Both the position numbers and the translations under genes were made by a program. The notes beneath the pieces were generated by a model, which saw only the letters and a list, made by a program, of their open reading frames with translations, searched no databases and was not told the origin of the DNA. This document shows, piece after piece, positions 1-14,700 of a stretch of DNA of 64,000 nt (position 1 is its first letter; every line of letters begins with the position of its first letter). Location of the stretch: assembly GCA_916613615.1 (NCBI GenBank), contig OU744731.1:15134726-15198725 (forward strand), given 5' to 3'. This DNA is from Steromphala cineraria. Taxonomy: Eukaryota; Mollusca; Gastropoda; Trochida; Trochidae.

Positions 1-34
1 AACAATATTGACCGAGGACAAAGTTAATGGATTT

Positions 35-393
35 GAGGAAACAATATTGACCAAGGACGAAGTCAGAGGTCAATATTGTTTTCCTCGGGTTCATAGAAAG
101 AGGGCTGGACCGAATTCACCAGTTCACAGTTATTTTATTACGCTTCGATACAAAAAGGTAAATACGAAAAAGACTACGTGATCTACAGCAATAAGGTTCA
201 ATTGCTTTGGGACAAGTGGACACTGACGTCATGATCAGAGTCGAACCAAATTCCCGTAGTTAGCCGTAGTTTTTGTTGTCTTTTCGTTTTTGTATCTCTG
301 AATAATAAAACAATTATGCAATGGTGAATGTTTTATTGATCTGAGGAAAACAATATTGACCTCGGACTTCGTGCTCGGTCAATAATGTTTTCC
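35..393. repeat. Two copies of a palindromic 'gaggaaaacaatattgacc' element
   Basis: 35-88 reads gaggaaacaatattgaccaa ... ttggtcaatattg-type complement ending ttgttttcctc, a 54-bp hairpin. 342-393 is a second, slightly diverged hairpin. They may be the two ends of one element of about 390 bp. The rest of 1-1247 shows nothing coding. Confidence 0.6.
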
Positions 394-570
394 ACGAGTC
401 TATAAACTTTCTCCTAAACTTTTATTATTATATGAAAGACAAAATATATTATGATCTTTAGTGCTTTTGTGAGTCTTTTATAGCATAGATCATGTATAAT
501 ATACTTTTAAAGTAGTGGCGTTATCGGTCATTAGAAGTTAGACCTAGCAATCACCTAATAGGTAGATAAT

Positions 571-870
571 AAGTCCTAATTAGGTGAAAGCTAAGTACTA
601 ATTAGGTGATAGCTAAGTCCTAATTAGGACTTAGTATCTCGTAATTAGGACTTAGTTTCTCGTAATTAGGAGTAAGTATCTCCTAATTAGGTGATAACTA
701 AGTCCTAAGTAGGTGATATCTAAGTCCTAATTAGGTGATATCTAAGTCCTAATTAGGTGATAACTAAGTCCTAATTAGGTGATAACTAAGTCCTAATTAG
801 GTGATAACTAAGTCCTAATTAGGAGTTAGTATCTCCTAATTAGGAGATAGTATCTCCTAATTAGGAGATA
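571..870. repeat. 22-bp minisatellite with palindromic cctaattagg core, about 13 copies
   Basis: The unit ctaagtcctaattaggtgat(aa) recurs in a head-to-tail array, with some copies in which both arms read the same. Each core contains TAATTA. It lies in the presumed intron after exon 69. Confidence 0.9.
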
Positions 871-1247
871 AAAAAAATTGTCACTGTGGCACTAGGATGC
901 TTCCGTACTTATGACAACTATCAAATATCTGACACTGATATTTTTTGTTTAAAAAGTTCTTATATTTTTTGATTTTTTGGTAAAATGGAATAAATTTTCC
1001 TTTGAAAGATATTTGATACATATGAGAAGAATTGTAGAATTTTATTTTAAGATTAAGATATTCATTTGCGCCTTGTTCGAATATCATGGATATGTTAATA
1101 TGATATATTTTTTCTAGAGATGTTTTGATATTAATGAAAAGAAGAAATACCTGCGGTCCGTCATGACATTTTTACCAACAATATCTTGCACTTCAATGCA
1201 TTTTGCCTTTGATATTTTTACGATAATTAGAAGATCCAGATACTTAC

Positions 1248-1392
1248 TAGCATTTCATGAATGTAGAGTTGCTTTCAATTTGAGTACTGGTATTTTCGGA
1301 TAATTTGAAGTACTGGGTAACGATGTAAACAAGAGCTTCTTCAGATTCGCATAGTTCTGGTATTGTTGATGCTTCGACGGTTTCAAATCTCG
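1248..1392 (-). CDS. Exon 69 (last seen): C6 unit 28, first half, lacking Cys2
   Basis: Cysteines only in PELCESEEALVYIV and FMKCY, the two-cysteine pattern of exons 27 and 50. Ends tgc-ta before gtaagta in phase 2, so a partner exon with Cys5 and Cys6 is expected further left. If this donor were not used, the frame would stop at TAG immediately. Confidence 0.82.
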
Positions 1393-4300
1393 CTGTAAAA
1401 GGAATATGAAATAATATATAACCGGAGAATGTACTCAGTGACTTCTTGTATTATCACATAGATCTCAAGGACCACTCAGACATTTTCTTAAAAGTATTAT
1501 TGAAGATGCTGTACGTCATAAATGAAACTTTTATATGATTTTATAAGAAAATGGAAGAACTATGTTTTTATCATTCAAGTATCAAAATATATGATAATCA
1601 GATCATGCTCGGCAATTCCATGGCAATAACAAAAGAACCACATATGATACGATCAATTTAACATATCACATCACCCAAACATTTATACTTGCATACAACA
1701 ATTCATATTTTCAAAATGTTACACTAAATTGGATTTGAATGAATGAAATCCTATGAGAAACCCACCTCTACACAGGGCTATTGCATGGAAAATCCAGTCG
1801 TTGAGTTGAGCTTGCGGTTGCTCGCCTAGCGCAATATTCACCACATCAAAATAATGTTGTAATGAACTGCTGATTTCCTTCTCTGTGCATTCCTCTTTGT
1901 TAACTCGTTGCTTCATGCATTTCATGATCTGGCCATAGATTATAAGTTCATTGTCACTGAAAAAAACCTTACTGGTTAGAAACGATAACAAACTAAATTC
2001 ACATGTTCATGCAGTAATAATAAAACTCAAAATATTCATTCATATTCCCAAATGTTTAACATTGTTTACTTTCCTGTTTGTTTATAAAAGGCTTACACAA
2101 ACGTCACTAATGTTTATGGTTGGGACAGGGAAAAGAGAAATGAGTATTCATTCATTTGGCAAAAACAAATAATCGTTGTCGAAAATTTAGAGACAAAATC
2201 GAACGCGGTTGATGTCAAAACTGTTCCCGTAAATACCATGGACATTCTATGAATATCTATCAGTTGGGGAAAATTAAAAAATCTTGCTACTGTCCCTCTA
2301 GGGAGTTTTTAGTTACAACTTATACAAATTTTGTATTCAAAAATACATATTTCCTTACTTACCTGCACACGTCTGAGTTCACCAGTCCATATGATATTAT
2401 ACTTATACATTGGAAGGGGTAATACAATTCGTCACTGTTTAGTTGGAGGCATGGATTGTTGTATAAGTTGTCCATTTTATCTGTGGAGTTAATGAAATGA
2501 CGTGAATATGACATAGAAATTAGTCTTATTTCATTCACCTTCTACAGGTAAAAGGGAAATTGACATGGGAAGCCAAACTGGGCACTCTATACTTTTAGAT
2601 GAAAGGGAACTAATTTTTTAGATAAACAATTTAATAATAAGAGAAATCATGTGTCGATTCAAAACAGTTTACAGAAAGTCAGATTTCCATAGACATTATC
2701 CTCAAAAATTATGAAACACAAGATGACTAAGAACAAGAGGACATCTAAATCATGCTACAGATGTATATATGGTACTTGATGATTATGATTTGATGCAAAA
2801 GCATTTTTGTTTTGAAATTTAGGTTAGCAAGTTGAGTGAGTTGATTTGAACATACATCAGCAAATATGATATCTTGGTAAATATAAGCCACATAATTTTT
2901 TTAAATATACTCATTGTCACTTTAAGATAGCATGTATGAGTTTGTCTTACCAACACAAGCTTCGTTAAAGATGTCCGGGCGTGGCTTCATGTAGTCAATG
3001 AGACTTTGTGTAGAACAGTTCACCCCCACATTAAATGAAACTCTTTGAATACACATTGATGCCCTGTACATGTTGCTGGAAAACAGAATTTTGACAATTT
3101 TCTTGAAAATTGAACAGTATATTCGTCATATATGTCAAACAATTTTGAACCGACAATATACCTGCATATTATAATTCATCAAACCTAAGGTGAAAACAAA
3201 TATAAACAAATATAAATTGTGAATTAAAAAATTAAGTATCTTCATTTTAAGTATGGATAGTCATTGAACTTAGTGAAATAAAATATGCCTTGCTTATGTT
3301 TGAGCGTTAGATAAAACCTTCAATGTTAACAAAAACATAATTCCAATATCGTGGTACACAAAATAATATGATTTATGACCAAAAATCAATAGCAATCAAG
3401 CGTAAGGTTTTCGGTAAATGCCAATGTTAGGGTAACATATTCAAACACTATGATAAAATTCAAGCTCATTAAAGTATCCCTGACAAGGTTAAGGTAAAAA
3501 AGATAATATAATAACCAGAACCAGAGAATCGTATCATGAAGGAGGCAGTTAAAGTATCAAATGTCTGTAAGTGACAAATGGAAGCTTTCACAAAATTAGG
3601 AGTGTTGAGAAAGTTTTTATCAACAATTTGATTTATTTGATATGAGAAGACATTATTTCTCATCCAAAATTATTTTTGATAATCAAGCAATGAAAAATGA
3701 ACATTATGAACACTACACTAGCCTAAGACTGCCAATGCAGTGATGTCATTGTGTGACGTCATCATGATTCAGACGTCATATCATATCTCCTCAGAGGTAT
3801 TGCTTAATCTTCCAAATCTCCTGTTTTAGATAATAGTGAGAAAGTAATCTTGAACAGAAAACACATTGATCGGATGAATTAGAGTTTCATCGCATTTCAT
3901 CCACACTTGACTGGAACTGAACAAATCTGCTTTTTGGGCACAAATTAATTAATTTTTTTTGGAAATGGTTATTTCTATTTTTAGAAAATCATATTTCTGA
4001 AGATTTGGCCACCAATTTACCTGCAATCACCCTCCTCTACTTCTATTGCTCCCATAGTACAGTTATTTTCAAACACAATGTCGTAGAAATCGTCTGTATT
4101 ACATATATCCTCTGCAGTGATGTCGGGTACAGCTGTACAGGATAAAAAAAATGGATGGTCAACTAATTGCATTGAATACAAATGGACTTCATTGCAACAT
4201 GTCCTTTGCAGGCGTATGACTTCTGTGAATGGCATTTAAAAAGTTGTGAAATTGAAGGAAAAAACATGGAAAGTTAACTTTTAAAAATTTTTGCCCTGGA

Positions 4301-5670
4301 CTTTACCTCGTTTTTATAACTAAACCATCAAACAAGAGGAGGACACATCGTTTTTATAACTAAACCATCAAACAAGAGGAGTACACCTCGTTTTTACAAC
4401 TAAACCATCAAACAAGAGGAGTACACCGCGTTTTTACAACAAAACCATTAAACAAGAGGAGTACACCTCGTTTTTACAACAAAACCATCAAACAAGAGGA
4501 ATACACATTGTAAATAAGTGTCTTAGATAATGAAATGGAAAGCATCTGTTGTGTGTACCAGTGTACATTTAAGATGAAAGTATAACGTACCGCATGATTC
4601 GATATCCAATCCAGGGAAGACCGTCATCATCTGATCCTGGTTGGCCAAAGCAACTTGGTGAATTGCTTTTGAATCACACTTGCTGCTATGAAATGCATAT
4701 ACGAGACATCTTCCCAAAGCCACATAGTTGCTGAAAGAAGATAAAGAGAGATTATTATCTACATTATTGTTCACTTCTCGCTCTAGCTCGGGTGATAGAA
4801 AATGCAAATCACCTTCATTACTTGGAAAGAAAACCATATTACCCCGGTACACACTTCTGAGTGTATTTGTAGGTTTTTTAAGAACATATTGAGAAAACAG
4901 TTCGAACCCTTCCAACAACGTACAGGGATGTTACACACATTTGCTTTTGACGAACTAGACATAGGCACATGCTAAAGTATTTGTTGCTGGAGTAAAATGA
5001 AATGTGAACACATAAAAATCATGTAACTATTCTTATTTCAATCAATTGGTATCGAAATATCTTGTATAGATAAAAAAAAACATAGGGCATACGGTTAATT
5101 GTGTTTTTTAAATATTCACAATGCTGATTTTATATCAATCAAAATGTACGTCTTGAATATCCTTAATTGACAAAAAAGGTATTTTACACATAACCAAAAC
5201 CATGGTAAGGCACACAAAGCGGGTTTTTACAGGTTATCGTCAACTAAGCCAAGTCTCTTGTTGCCTGTTTGCTTATCTTGTTTGCTTTGTATAGTTTGTT
5301 TGATAGAGTGAGGTACATGTTTTTTCTGGAGATAAAAAAAGAGTTCAAATCAAATTACGTTAGCTGAATAAGTGTCACACGAAAAGAGTATCATTAACAG
5401 ACCTGCATTTATCCTCTGGTGCCGATTCGATCAACTTCATTGAAGATCGGGAACAAAAGAAATCTGTCATGTGGGCCAGATCCCAGAAGGTGTTACATTG
5501 ATAATATACACCTGGAAAAACAATGATAATCATTACAAGAAACGTTTTAAGATTACATTTGCTAGTCACTGATCAGTTTTAACACAATCACCCTTATAAT
5601 TAACAGTATATGTATCACTGTAAGTGATAGTATATATTTTGGTATTCAAATCATTTGTTTTCACTAACAT

Positions 5671-5710
<40 letters not shown>

Positions 5711-8700
5711 CCATCACCATCACCATCACCATCACTATCACCATCATCATCATTGTATAACTAATCAACAATACAGTACCTGGTTCTGTGACGTTTTTAA
5801 TCTTGGCTGAATATTCTTTTCCCATGATGTTATATGTCCCCGTCTTTGCAGCATTCGAAGCATCTCTCACATAACTTCCACCAGGGTTCCTATCGAAGTC
5901 AACTCTGTAGGACGCTTCAACACTGCCACGCCTTGAATAACAGAAAAGTCTATGAAATACGGACAATGATAGGCGTTGCCTCAAAACTATACCACTTACA
6001 AGGAGATAATCATCAACAGTATTATAAACAGCACGGTACTTTGACAATTAGATGACTTGATTAAATATTTTGCTGATCTAACATGGCTTCATACTGTCCT
6101 GTGAATGAAAAATATATGTTATATAACAAAACATTTACCTGAACTGTAACACTGCTACACTTATGATGTGAGGTATATGTATGTAGTATTGTCCGAGCAG
6201 CTGAAAATATATAAATATTAACATTAAAGGGGCAGTAGCACGTTTTTTGATAATTTTTTATTTTTAAAATTTCACTGATAATTGAACGTTAGCTCTAAAG
6301 CTATTATTTTGATAGTGTCAAAAATCGCATTACATAAGCCAATCTTTCATAATCTGAGAACAAAGTATGTAGATTCACTTAAAATCCATTGGCGGCCATT
6401 TTTTTGTGAACACCTTTAATTCATTTTGTGTAAGAAAAAGGAATCGCATGGCTAGATTTTACATTATATATTTGAATTATTACTGTTCCATTTAGTTAAA
6501 ATGCATTGTCTTTCAATTGGAACCATTCATTTTCATTTTCATGACATCAACTTATATTCCCCAAAAAAACATGCTACTGCCCCTTTAAAGGTATCATCAT
6601 AAAGAAAGGCATAATTCTTTGAGTTAATAAAAGACTTTATATATGACACTCAAAACAAGGACATTTTGTATGGTACGAATAGTAAATTCTCACCAATATT
6701 TATTTAATTATTTATTTACAGTTTATCAAAAGAATGCCCCCTCCCCATTTTCACATTACAATTTTTGTTCAAGATCAGACTGGTTATCAAATATGCTTTA
6801 TACAAGGTGCTCATGTCACAGAGTTAACATGAGCACCATCCCTTAAACGTTTCACTTAACAATAGGTCAGGAAAGAAAGCTTACAATCTTATGATAATGG
6901 AATCAAGTTGAAGAAATAACCATGCATCAAGCAAAAACTGTGATGGTTGTTTTAATGTGAAAATCAGTTGAGATAGAAAATGAATTTCAGTGCCTAATTT
7001 GCACAAGTTAAAATTCATTACATATCATACGTTTGTTTTAGATACTTCTGATCAAAACCATTTGCTTGAAATTGGTAACCTTTTTTCACAAGAACGCTAT
7101 GATAACTAAACCTGTAACGGGTTCTTTTAAGAATACATGTATATTTTAATTTCAGGGGTTTGTTACTTTGACATCTACATTACTTAGTTGGTTTGATAAT
7201 TCATTTCACAATTCAGATTTGAAAAAATAGTCAAGAAAGAATGATTCAAGTATTAACTTCTACCCGTGCGGCCTATTCGAGGCAGACACATGGATATAAC
7301 TGATTATCAAAAAGCTTATTATTATTCAAATAATGTGCAATGAATATAAAAAACATTCACTCACAAAAACATTCGATTTTCGTCCATGCATTTCCATCTT
7401 TATTCATTAGAGCCTTATATTCAGTCACAAGTTCTTTGGACAATACAGTCATATCTTACGTGAATAAAAATATATCAATCTTTAAACGCTTTGTCTAGAT
7501 TTTGTAAAGCGATAGTTTACTAAAATTTCAATGCTATATGATATAAAACACAAGATCACAAGTTGAGAATAATCCCACGTACCTGGTGCTCTAGTTCCAT
7601 CTTAAAAGTTTGATACATTTCGGTATTCTCATTTCCTAACTCGTCATTCCAGTCCATGTCCAGTCTCAAAGTTTCCATGCTACTCCATGGTTCTTCGTTT
7701 GGTGAAATAAGAACAGCATGAACTCATTATAGAACCGTAAGTGGATGTGTATGTAGCTTTAAAATGAACGAGGGTTAATGTATCATTTGTAAAGTATTGC
7801 AAAAATAAGATTCTTCATGTTGGTCCTTAAGAAGGCAAGTTATTTGCCTGGTAAGATACGCGGATACAGAGACGTTGATGGCTAATCGGAAATAAGTGCA
7901 GATACAATGACATGTTCATCAATAACGTCAAGAATTTTCCAAATGAACTTTCATTTCTTCTGCCACATGTAAGGAAGAGACATAACACTTCAACCATGCA
8001 TAGTAATATGTTTGAGATCATGATCATAGCAGATCATCGTAAAGCTACAGTGACTAATGTGTTCATATTTTGTCATTTGTATATAATGTTTTATATCATG
8101 TTCCTTTGCAATGTTTTGATAATATGTTCGTATTTTCGTCAACTTTAATGTTGTTTGTGTGAAACATGTACTTAGAGCTTGAGGTCTGTACAAATGGAAA
8201 ATACAAATCTTGAATCTTGAAATGTTTTATTTACCTTCACACTCATCTACGCAGCCGAAATATTCCAGGTGTGGAAGATCCGTTATCATTTTCTTCACTT
8301 GTTTCTCTGAACACGTCACAAACGAGTCCATCATGCATCTCTGTGCATCAGCTGCCTTACTGAAAACACCAAACAGAGTGTTGAGGTTAGGGTTGATAAA
8401 CTTCGGGATCAGCCATGTAGGCAGGATGTTCATATATATATGTATATACCGTATTTCTGTCTATTTTTTCAGACCCCCTTACCCCCAGAGTGTATTCAAG
8501 ACCCGGCGTTTAATCGAGACCAGGCGTCTATTCATTTTTAGTAGGAAATTTCGTCCAGGTCACAACCTCAAAAAAGGAGTCATTATGGCAAATACTTTAC
8601 GGGAGCATTAATTTATGAACTTATCACCCGGCGTCTATTCGAGACCCGGCGTGTATTTACTTAAAACAGCTATACTCCCAGCCTCTATTCGAGACCCGGC

Positions 8701-11700
8701 GTCTATTCAAGGATTGGCGTCTATTCGAGGAATTGCAGTATATATATACGAATATGAACTTTACGAATACTTTCTTCGGATTAGAGCCATGGAATAAGAT
8801 GTTGCATAACAAACCAAAGGTGCGGTCAACTTTATTGTCTGGACACTTTCTGTAGTTTAAGTTAGAGAACTTTGGAAGGACTAAGGATTTTGCGAAGATA
8901 GTGAAATTTGTCCGAGATTAGCGTATGGGCTTACGATTGTTTTACAATTGGCCATGTTCTAAAACTTCAGAAGATTCTAATAACACTTGCTGGACTGTCA
9001 CGGTAATACATTGGTCTAGTGTCAAAGGGAGTTCCAAATATGTATGAATTGATAGTGAATAATTGATAGATTGATTACAATGGTTGAAGAACAAACCTGC
9101 AGAAATTCTCCTCTGTAAGGTTCCCGATGTGGTCGTCCTTGAACTGACGACAAGCATAAGTGAACAGGTAGTTGATTGAGAAGGTATCCGAACAGTTGTT
9201 GTTTACAGCTGGGTTTCTTATGTACTTCAGGTCTTCAACTGAAACAATGTAGACTGGGGTCAAGGAAATGTTATAGGGAAGTTTGATATGACTACTGTCC
9301 CGAAACCGGACAAAATCGTTTGGACATAATGAATAACCTGTTCTAAATAAGTTTGCTCATCTTATACTCCTCATGTATGCAAACTACATCCTTCAGAAGG
9401 AGGCAATTAACATGGTATTGAAAGTAGAAGTAAAAAAATACAATGTGCCAAACGGAATTAATAGTCTTGAGGTATTTTATACCAAGTATTATTATAAACT
9501 AGATTAGCGTTTGCGGGATACCGCAAAAGCAGAGCAGCCCCGAAACTTTGGGTTTCGCCTTACCCTGTTCCGCCTTTTACAGGCCTCACCAAATTGGAAA
9601 TTTCTCGTGACCTTGACCTTTGACACTCAAGGTCACACAATCAATGAACACATTTCATTGAGTATAACATTATTGTAATGAAATAAAGTGTTAAAAATTA
9701 AATTAATCCATTTTCTCCATATATGTTGACCTTGCTGTGACCTTGACCTTCGACAGTTCGTACCCAAAACTTTTTAGAAATGTTGTACTTCTCAAGAGAT
9801 AATATATACAAAATCTAAACTTCATAGCACAAATACTTTTCAAGTTATTGTGTTGACAAGGAATTGCAATAACTCATATCTCATGACCTTGACCTTTGAC
9901 CTTCAAGGTCACACAATAATTGAACACTTTTCATTGAGTATAACAATCATGTATTGATTAAAAGTGATCATAGTTAAAATTAAGCATTTTCGCTAAACCA
10001 TGCTTAAGTCATGACCTTGCTGTGACCTTGATCTTTGTCAGATTGTAGCCAAAACCTTTTCAAAATTTTTTACTTTTCCAAGGATGATATATACCAAGTT
10101 AGAGCTTCAAAGCACAAAAACTTTTCAAGTTACCGTGTTTACAAAGAATTTTGTGGTGATTTTATAACTCGTGACCTTGACCTTTGAACTTGAAAGTGAA
10201 CATGTCATAATGATTCCCTGGAAGTATTAACATTTAGACATGTTCATGAGTTCTGAAAAGCTAAATGGGATAAAGTTATACTCCAATTTAGTGCATTTTG
10301 TAATAACTCATATCTCATGACCTTGACCTTTGACCTTCAAGGTCACACAATCATTGAACACTTTTCATTGAGTATAACAATCATGTATTGATTAAAAGTG
10401 TTCATAGTTAAAATAAAGCATTTTCGCTAAAACATACTTACGTCATGACCTTGCTGTGACCATGACCTTTGACGGATTGTAGCCAAAACCTTTTCAAATT
10501 TTTTTTACTTTTCCAAGGATGATATATACCAAGTTAGAGCTTCATAGCACAAAAACGTTTCAAGTTATCGCGTTTACAAGGAATTCTTAGAGTGAATACA
10601 TAGCTCGTGACCTTGACCTTTGACCTTGAAAGTGAACGTGTCAAAATCGTTCCCCCGAGGTATGAGTAGTAAGGTATGAATAAGAGTTCTGGAAAGCTTA
10701 GGGGAAAAAAGTTATAGCTAGTAGTACGAGTGCGGCGGCCGCGGCGGCAATGGAAACTTCACAAAAACTGATAGCAGCCCCGTCCTTAGACGGGGCTGCT
10801 AATTAATTAGTTCCAATTATATTTAGTAAGCTCACTAAATCAATCAGCATCAGACTTAATCATTTAGTAAGATACTTATAAAACCAAAACAGATATGGAA
10901 CCAAAACAAATATATGTTGCAGGTGAAAACACAACTCTACTGTAGGGGAGACCGGGGCAGGCACGTCCCCTTTTCACTAAAATGTAAATAATGAGGGTTT
11001 TTTTCGCAATATACTAGTGTACGTTTGTACATATATTGAACCATATCTTAACTTCATTGCAATAATTGTAGAAAGTGCCTAACGTAACTAGTTTGCCAAT
11101 AACTTTACTTTAAAGACAACGAGTTGAAAAACCGAACATGCCCCGCATGTTCAGCCTACAACAAGTAAAGAGAGATAAGATGCTACTCATAGTATTCAAT
11201 ATTTGGGACAGAAAAAATACTACATTACTTTACAAAAACATATTTTATAACGATCTGGACTCAGTTAACTTTCTATTACGAAAAGAATTCGTAAGAGGAG
11301 GAGAAGAGGAGCCTACTATTCAAGGACCTTCAAGAGGGTCCTTTTGAGGAGGATGACCTTTAGAAAAATGGTTTCGAGGAGGACCTTAAAGTTTTTGTGA
11401 CCGTCCTCACGGCCGAATGTGCCCCGCCTGTAATGACCGAACGTACCCCACAAACCACGGTTGCTCTTTTTTCTTTACTGCGAAAATACACAGACCTCGA
11501 ACCAGAATAACTTGTTGGTTACATATACGTCTCGGCATGTTGGTTTATGTTCTATTAAGAACATATTCCTAAACATAGTCAATATTTGTCAAAAACATAG
11601 TGAACTGAAGTCGAATATTTTACACAACTACTTGAAAAACAGGTTTTCTTCCACAGTTTGTAAAGAACATGTTGGACTGTCACCATTTTAAAGTCAGTGA

Positions 11701-14700
11701 GGGAATAAGGTCATGTTGTCTTTTAGGAATTACTAATTTAAGTTAAAATGGCCCCGAACAAAAATTACAGCGAAAAGACGAACATGCCCCGGGGACGTGC
11801 CTGCCCCGGTCTCCCCTACTTTACATCATTTTGTGCCAGAAAGTGAGTGAGTGAGTTATTGTTAAGCGCCGCTTGGGCAATATTGCAGCCATTAGCGGCG
11901 AGTGTGACAAAAAGAGATTATCATATCGCTTATATCATCATATCATAAGGTACCTGGTGGGCAGTCCTCATCATAGAAGAAGTTCAATCCAAACACTGTC
12001 GGGTCACTCTTGTGAACATTGACTATGTCCTGGACGGTGCAACTCCTGTTCATGTAGTTGGTCCTGGTCGCAAAGCATTTCATCACATCGGAATAGATGC
12101 TAAAAGAGAACACGTACACATTTATTATTCTTGAAACACTTATATATTGGAACAACTTTAGAATCAAATATGATATACTCATTCTCTGATGGATACAATA
12201 AAAGGCACAAATTGGAACCTCCGCAGAAAATCGATGAATATATTTATTCAAGAAAATGTTAATAAATCAACTAAGTAACAGCCATTTTCATAACAAATAA
12301 TGAAAACAAATATAATACCATCTATTCTAAAAGACACCATCTAATTATCCATCATAAATACATGTATTAAAAAGTGATATATCAAAAGTGTAAATATAGC
12401 ATAGGATATATCTGTAGAAAGATAAAGCCTGAGATTCTGTCATGAAAGTGACATGCATCGAGGTTAAATTGTTTGCTTATCATAAGAGCGAGGAAACAAA
12501 CAAAAGTTGTTTTCAATGACATCAAAAACAAGACTGTTATAATACTAAAATTAGTTTCTTGAAATAATCCTCATAAATTAAAATATACATTGCTTTACTA
12601 TGTACCGTAGTTTATTTTTTGAATTTAACACTTGTGGATTATACACTTGAATTCTGTTTATGTACTACAAAACTCAAATCAGGACCTTCCAAAGCAATGC
12701 TTTTGTAGGGTGTGTTTTTTTAATATAAACATAGAAAATTTAAAAAAATTGACATTATCTAAGTGGGTAAGATAAGAAGAAAATACGCATTGGTCAGTTC
12801 AATCAAGTGGAAGGATTTAACTCCTTATTTGTTTTGCATGTAGTCTCTTTAGCCATTAGAATTTATGACAAGAACAAACACTGATACCCGAAAGTCCATC
12901 ACTGTTATTCCATGGTTAAAAGGGATTTAACCAATTGCGGATAAAACTTTCGCATTTCAATTATGACGTTTTGTCGTTAAAAGTACCAAAAACCAAAACT
13001 GGTACCTGCAAGCCCAGGGAGAGCTCCAACGTTCAAAGAGAGCAGACACACTGTGAGGGCAAAACACAGGTAACTTCCTGAAGAATTCGTTACCCGAATC
13101 TGGACATTCCTGCATAGCAGCTGGACTGTCAGGTCCTGGTGTTGTTGGGGCTTTATATGGAGATTGAAAGGTTCGAATTAGAAAACAATTCAATGTAAGA
13201 CATAATACGTCAACAAATGGCACAACTCTTTAGAATATTCAATACTCAAATAATGATTATGTGATCATGTAATCATGATATCGAAAGAGAAGGAATAAAA
13301 CTTGAGTAACTCAATTCAATTCAAGAATCACATTTTACACCACACTTGATTTGCAAATATGTGAAGAGACATTAGCGATAGATGACCTTCCAGTAACGAA
13401 TGACACGTGCTGACTAGTTCTGAATCGATCAGCTGATTACAACTCACCCCATATCTCCTTCACACATTCAGAGAAGTTGTATTTTGGATAAGCTTCATTG
13501 ATGACTTCTGATTTTTCCAGAATGGCTCCTATAAGAGCTTGTTTACAGCAGTGATGAGCGGAAACATTCAATATTCCATCCAGACAATCAACCACTGTGT
13601 CCAGACCCCTGTCAAACGTGAATATTGTTATCACCATTCACCACAATGATTAATGAAGTTTTTAATATGGAAGATGGATATGATCATTCAACAACAAATC
13701 AAGATACATTTTAAAATCATGCAGCAATAAAGATGAATTAGGTCCAGCATTATCAAAATGACCGATTGAATGAGTTATTGAGATCCTACACTGTTTGCTA
13801 AAACATTATTGTAAAGTGAAACAAAATATAAATATAGTTGCAGGCTGTCAAATTGGGCTTTGATAGCTTCAGCCATATTGGCTGAATCTTGTTAAGAAAA
13901 AATCTTGGAACAAAAAAAACCCATGCCGATAACAATAAGGAATCCTTAAATATTATATATCTGTGACAAATGCATGTATTTGAAAATTGTGATTGATACT
14001 CACGTGCAGCCTAAGTTTAAGCCTTCAATGTGAGGCATGCACATGCTGATAGCGAGGTCAGCCAGGAGATCTTCATTCTCACACAATGGCTTCTGGTCCT
14101 TGTAGTCATCATATGATTCTATAATTCAAGGTTAGAAACATCAGAGTAAGGTACAACATAACACATCGAATGCCCAAAATAATACTTTGTACCCAGTGAA
14201 AAACAAAGTCGTTCAATAGAGACACCTCTCTTAGATGGACCAACAATATCGAGTTTTTCATTCATAACATTTTTTTCTTATTATTCAAAACATCAACTTT
14301 CAAACAGATAATAGTACGAATTATTAGCCATTTGCAGCTTACTTTGGACAATGATATCAGGAACATGCTGGGTTGTGATAATGGAGATACATTCAGTTAA
14401 CTTACTAGGACCGCATGTTAACTCGAAGTCGAGAGTGTCTCTGCCCATGACGAGTCGCACATAGTCAGAGAAAGCCTCATGGTAATCTGCCATCTCGCAC
14501 TTGTCTCCGTATATTGACCCCTTCATCTCCACACACCGCAGTCCCTCCACATACAAGCTGGAACCAGTGAGTGTTGATATAGTGTGGATGGATGAGAAGT
14601 TATCACATAAAGTAGAGAACACCGTTCATCATGGATAGGAGAAAGACTATTATCTACTCATTTCTTACTCCTAGCAAATGTCTATCAATGACTCTCCATT

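Noticed and set aside
1152..1188. Possible small exon after exon 69 (gcaaaatgcattgaag... before gtatttc)
   Set aside because: Joining it to exon 69 gives TAG at the junction, and it lacks the expected cysteines.
10773..10800. Helitron 3' end (hairpin followed by CTAA)
   Set aside because: The hairpin abuts the CTRR-like bases directly and no 5' TC end was found, so the assignment is too weak.
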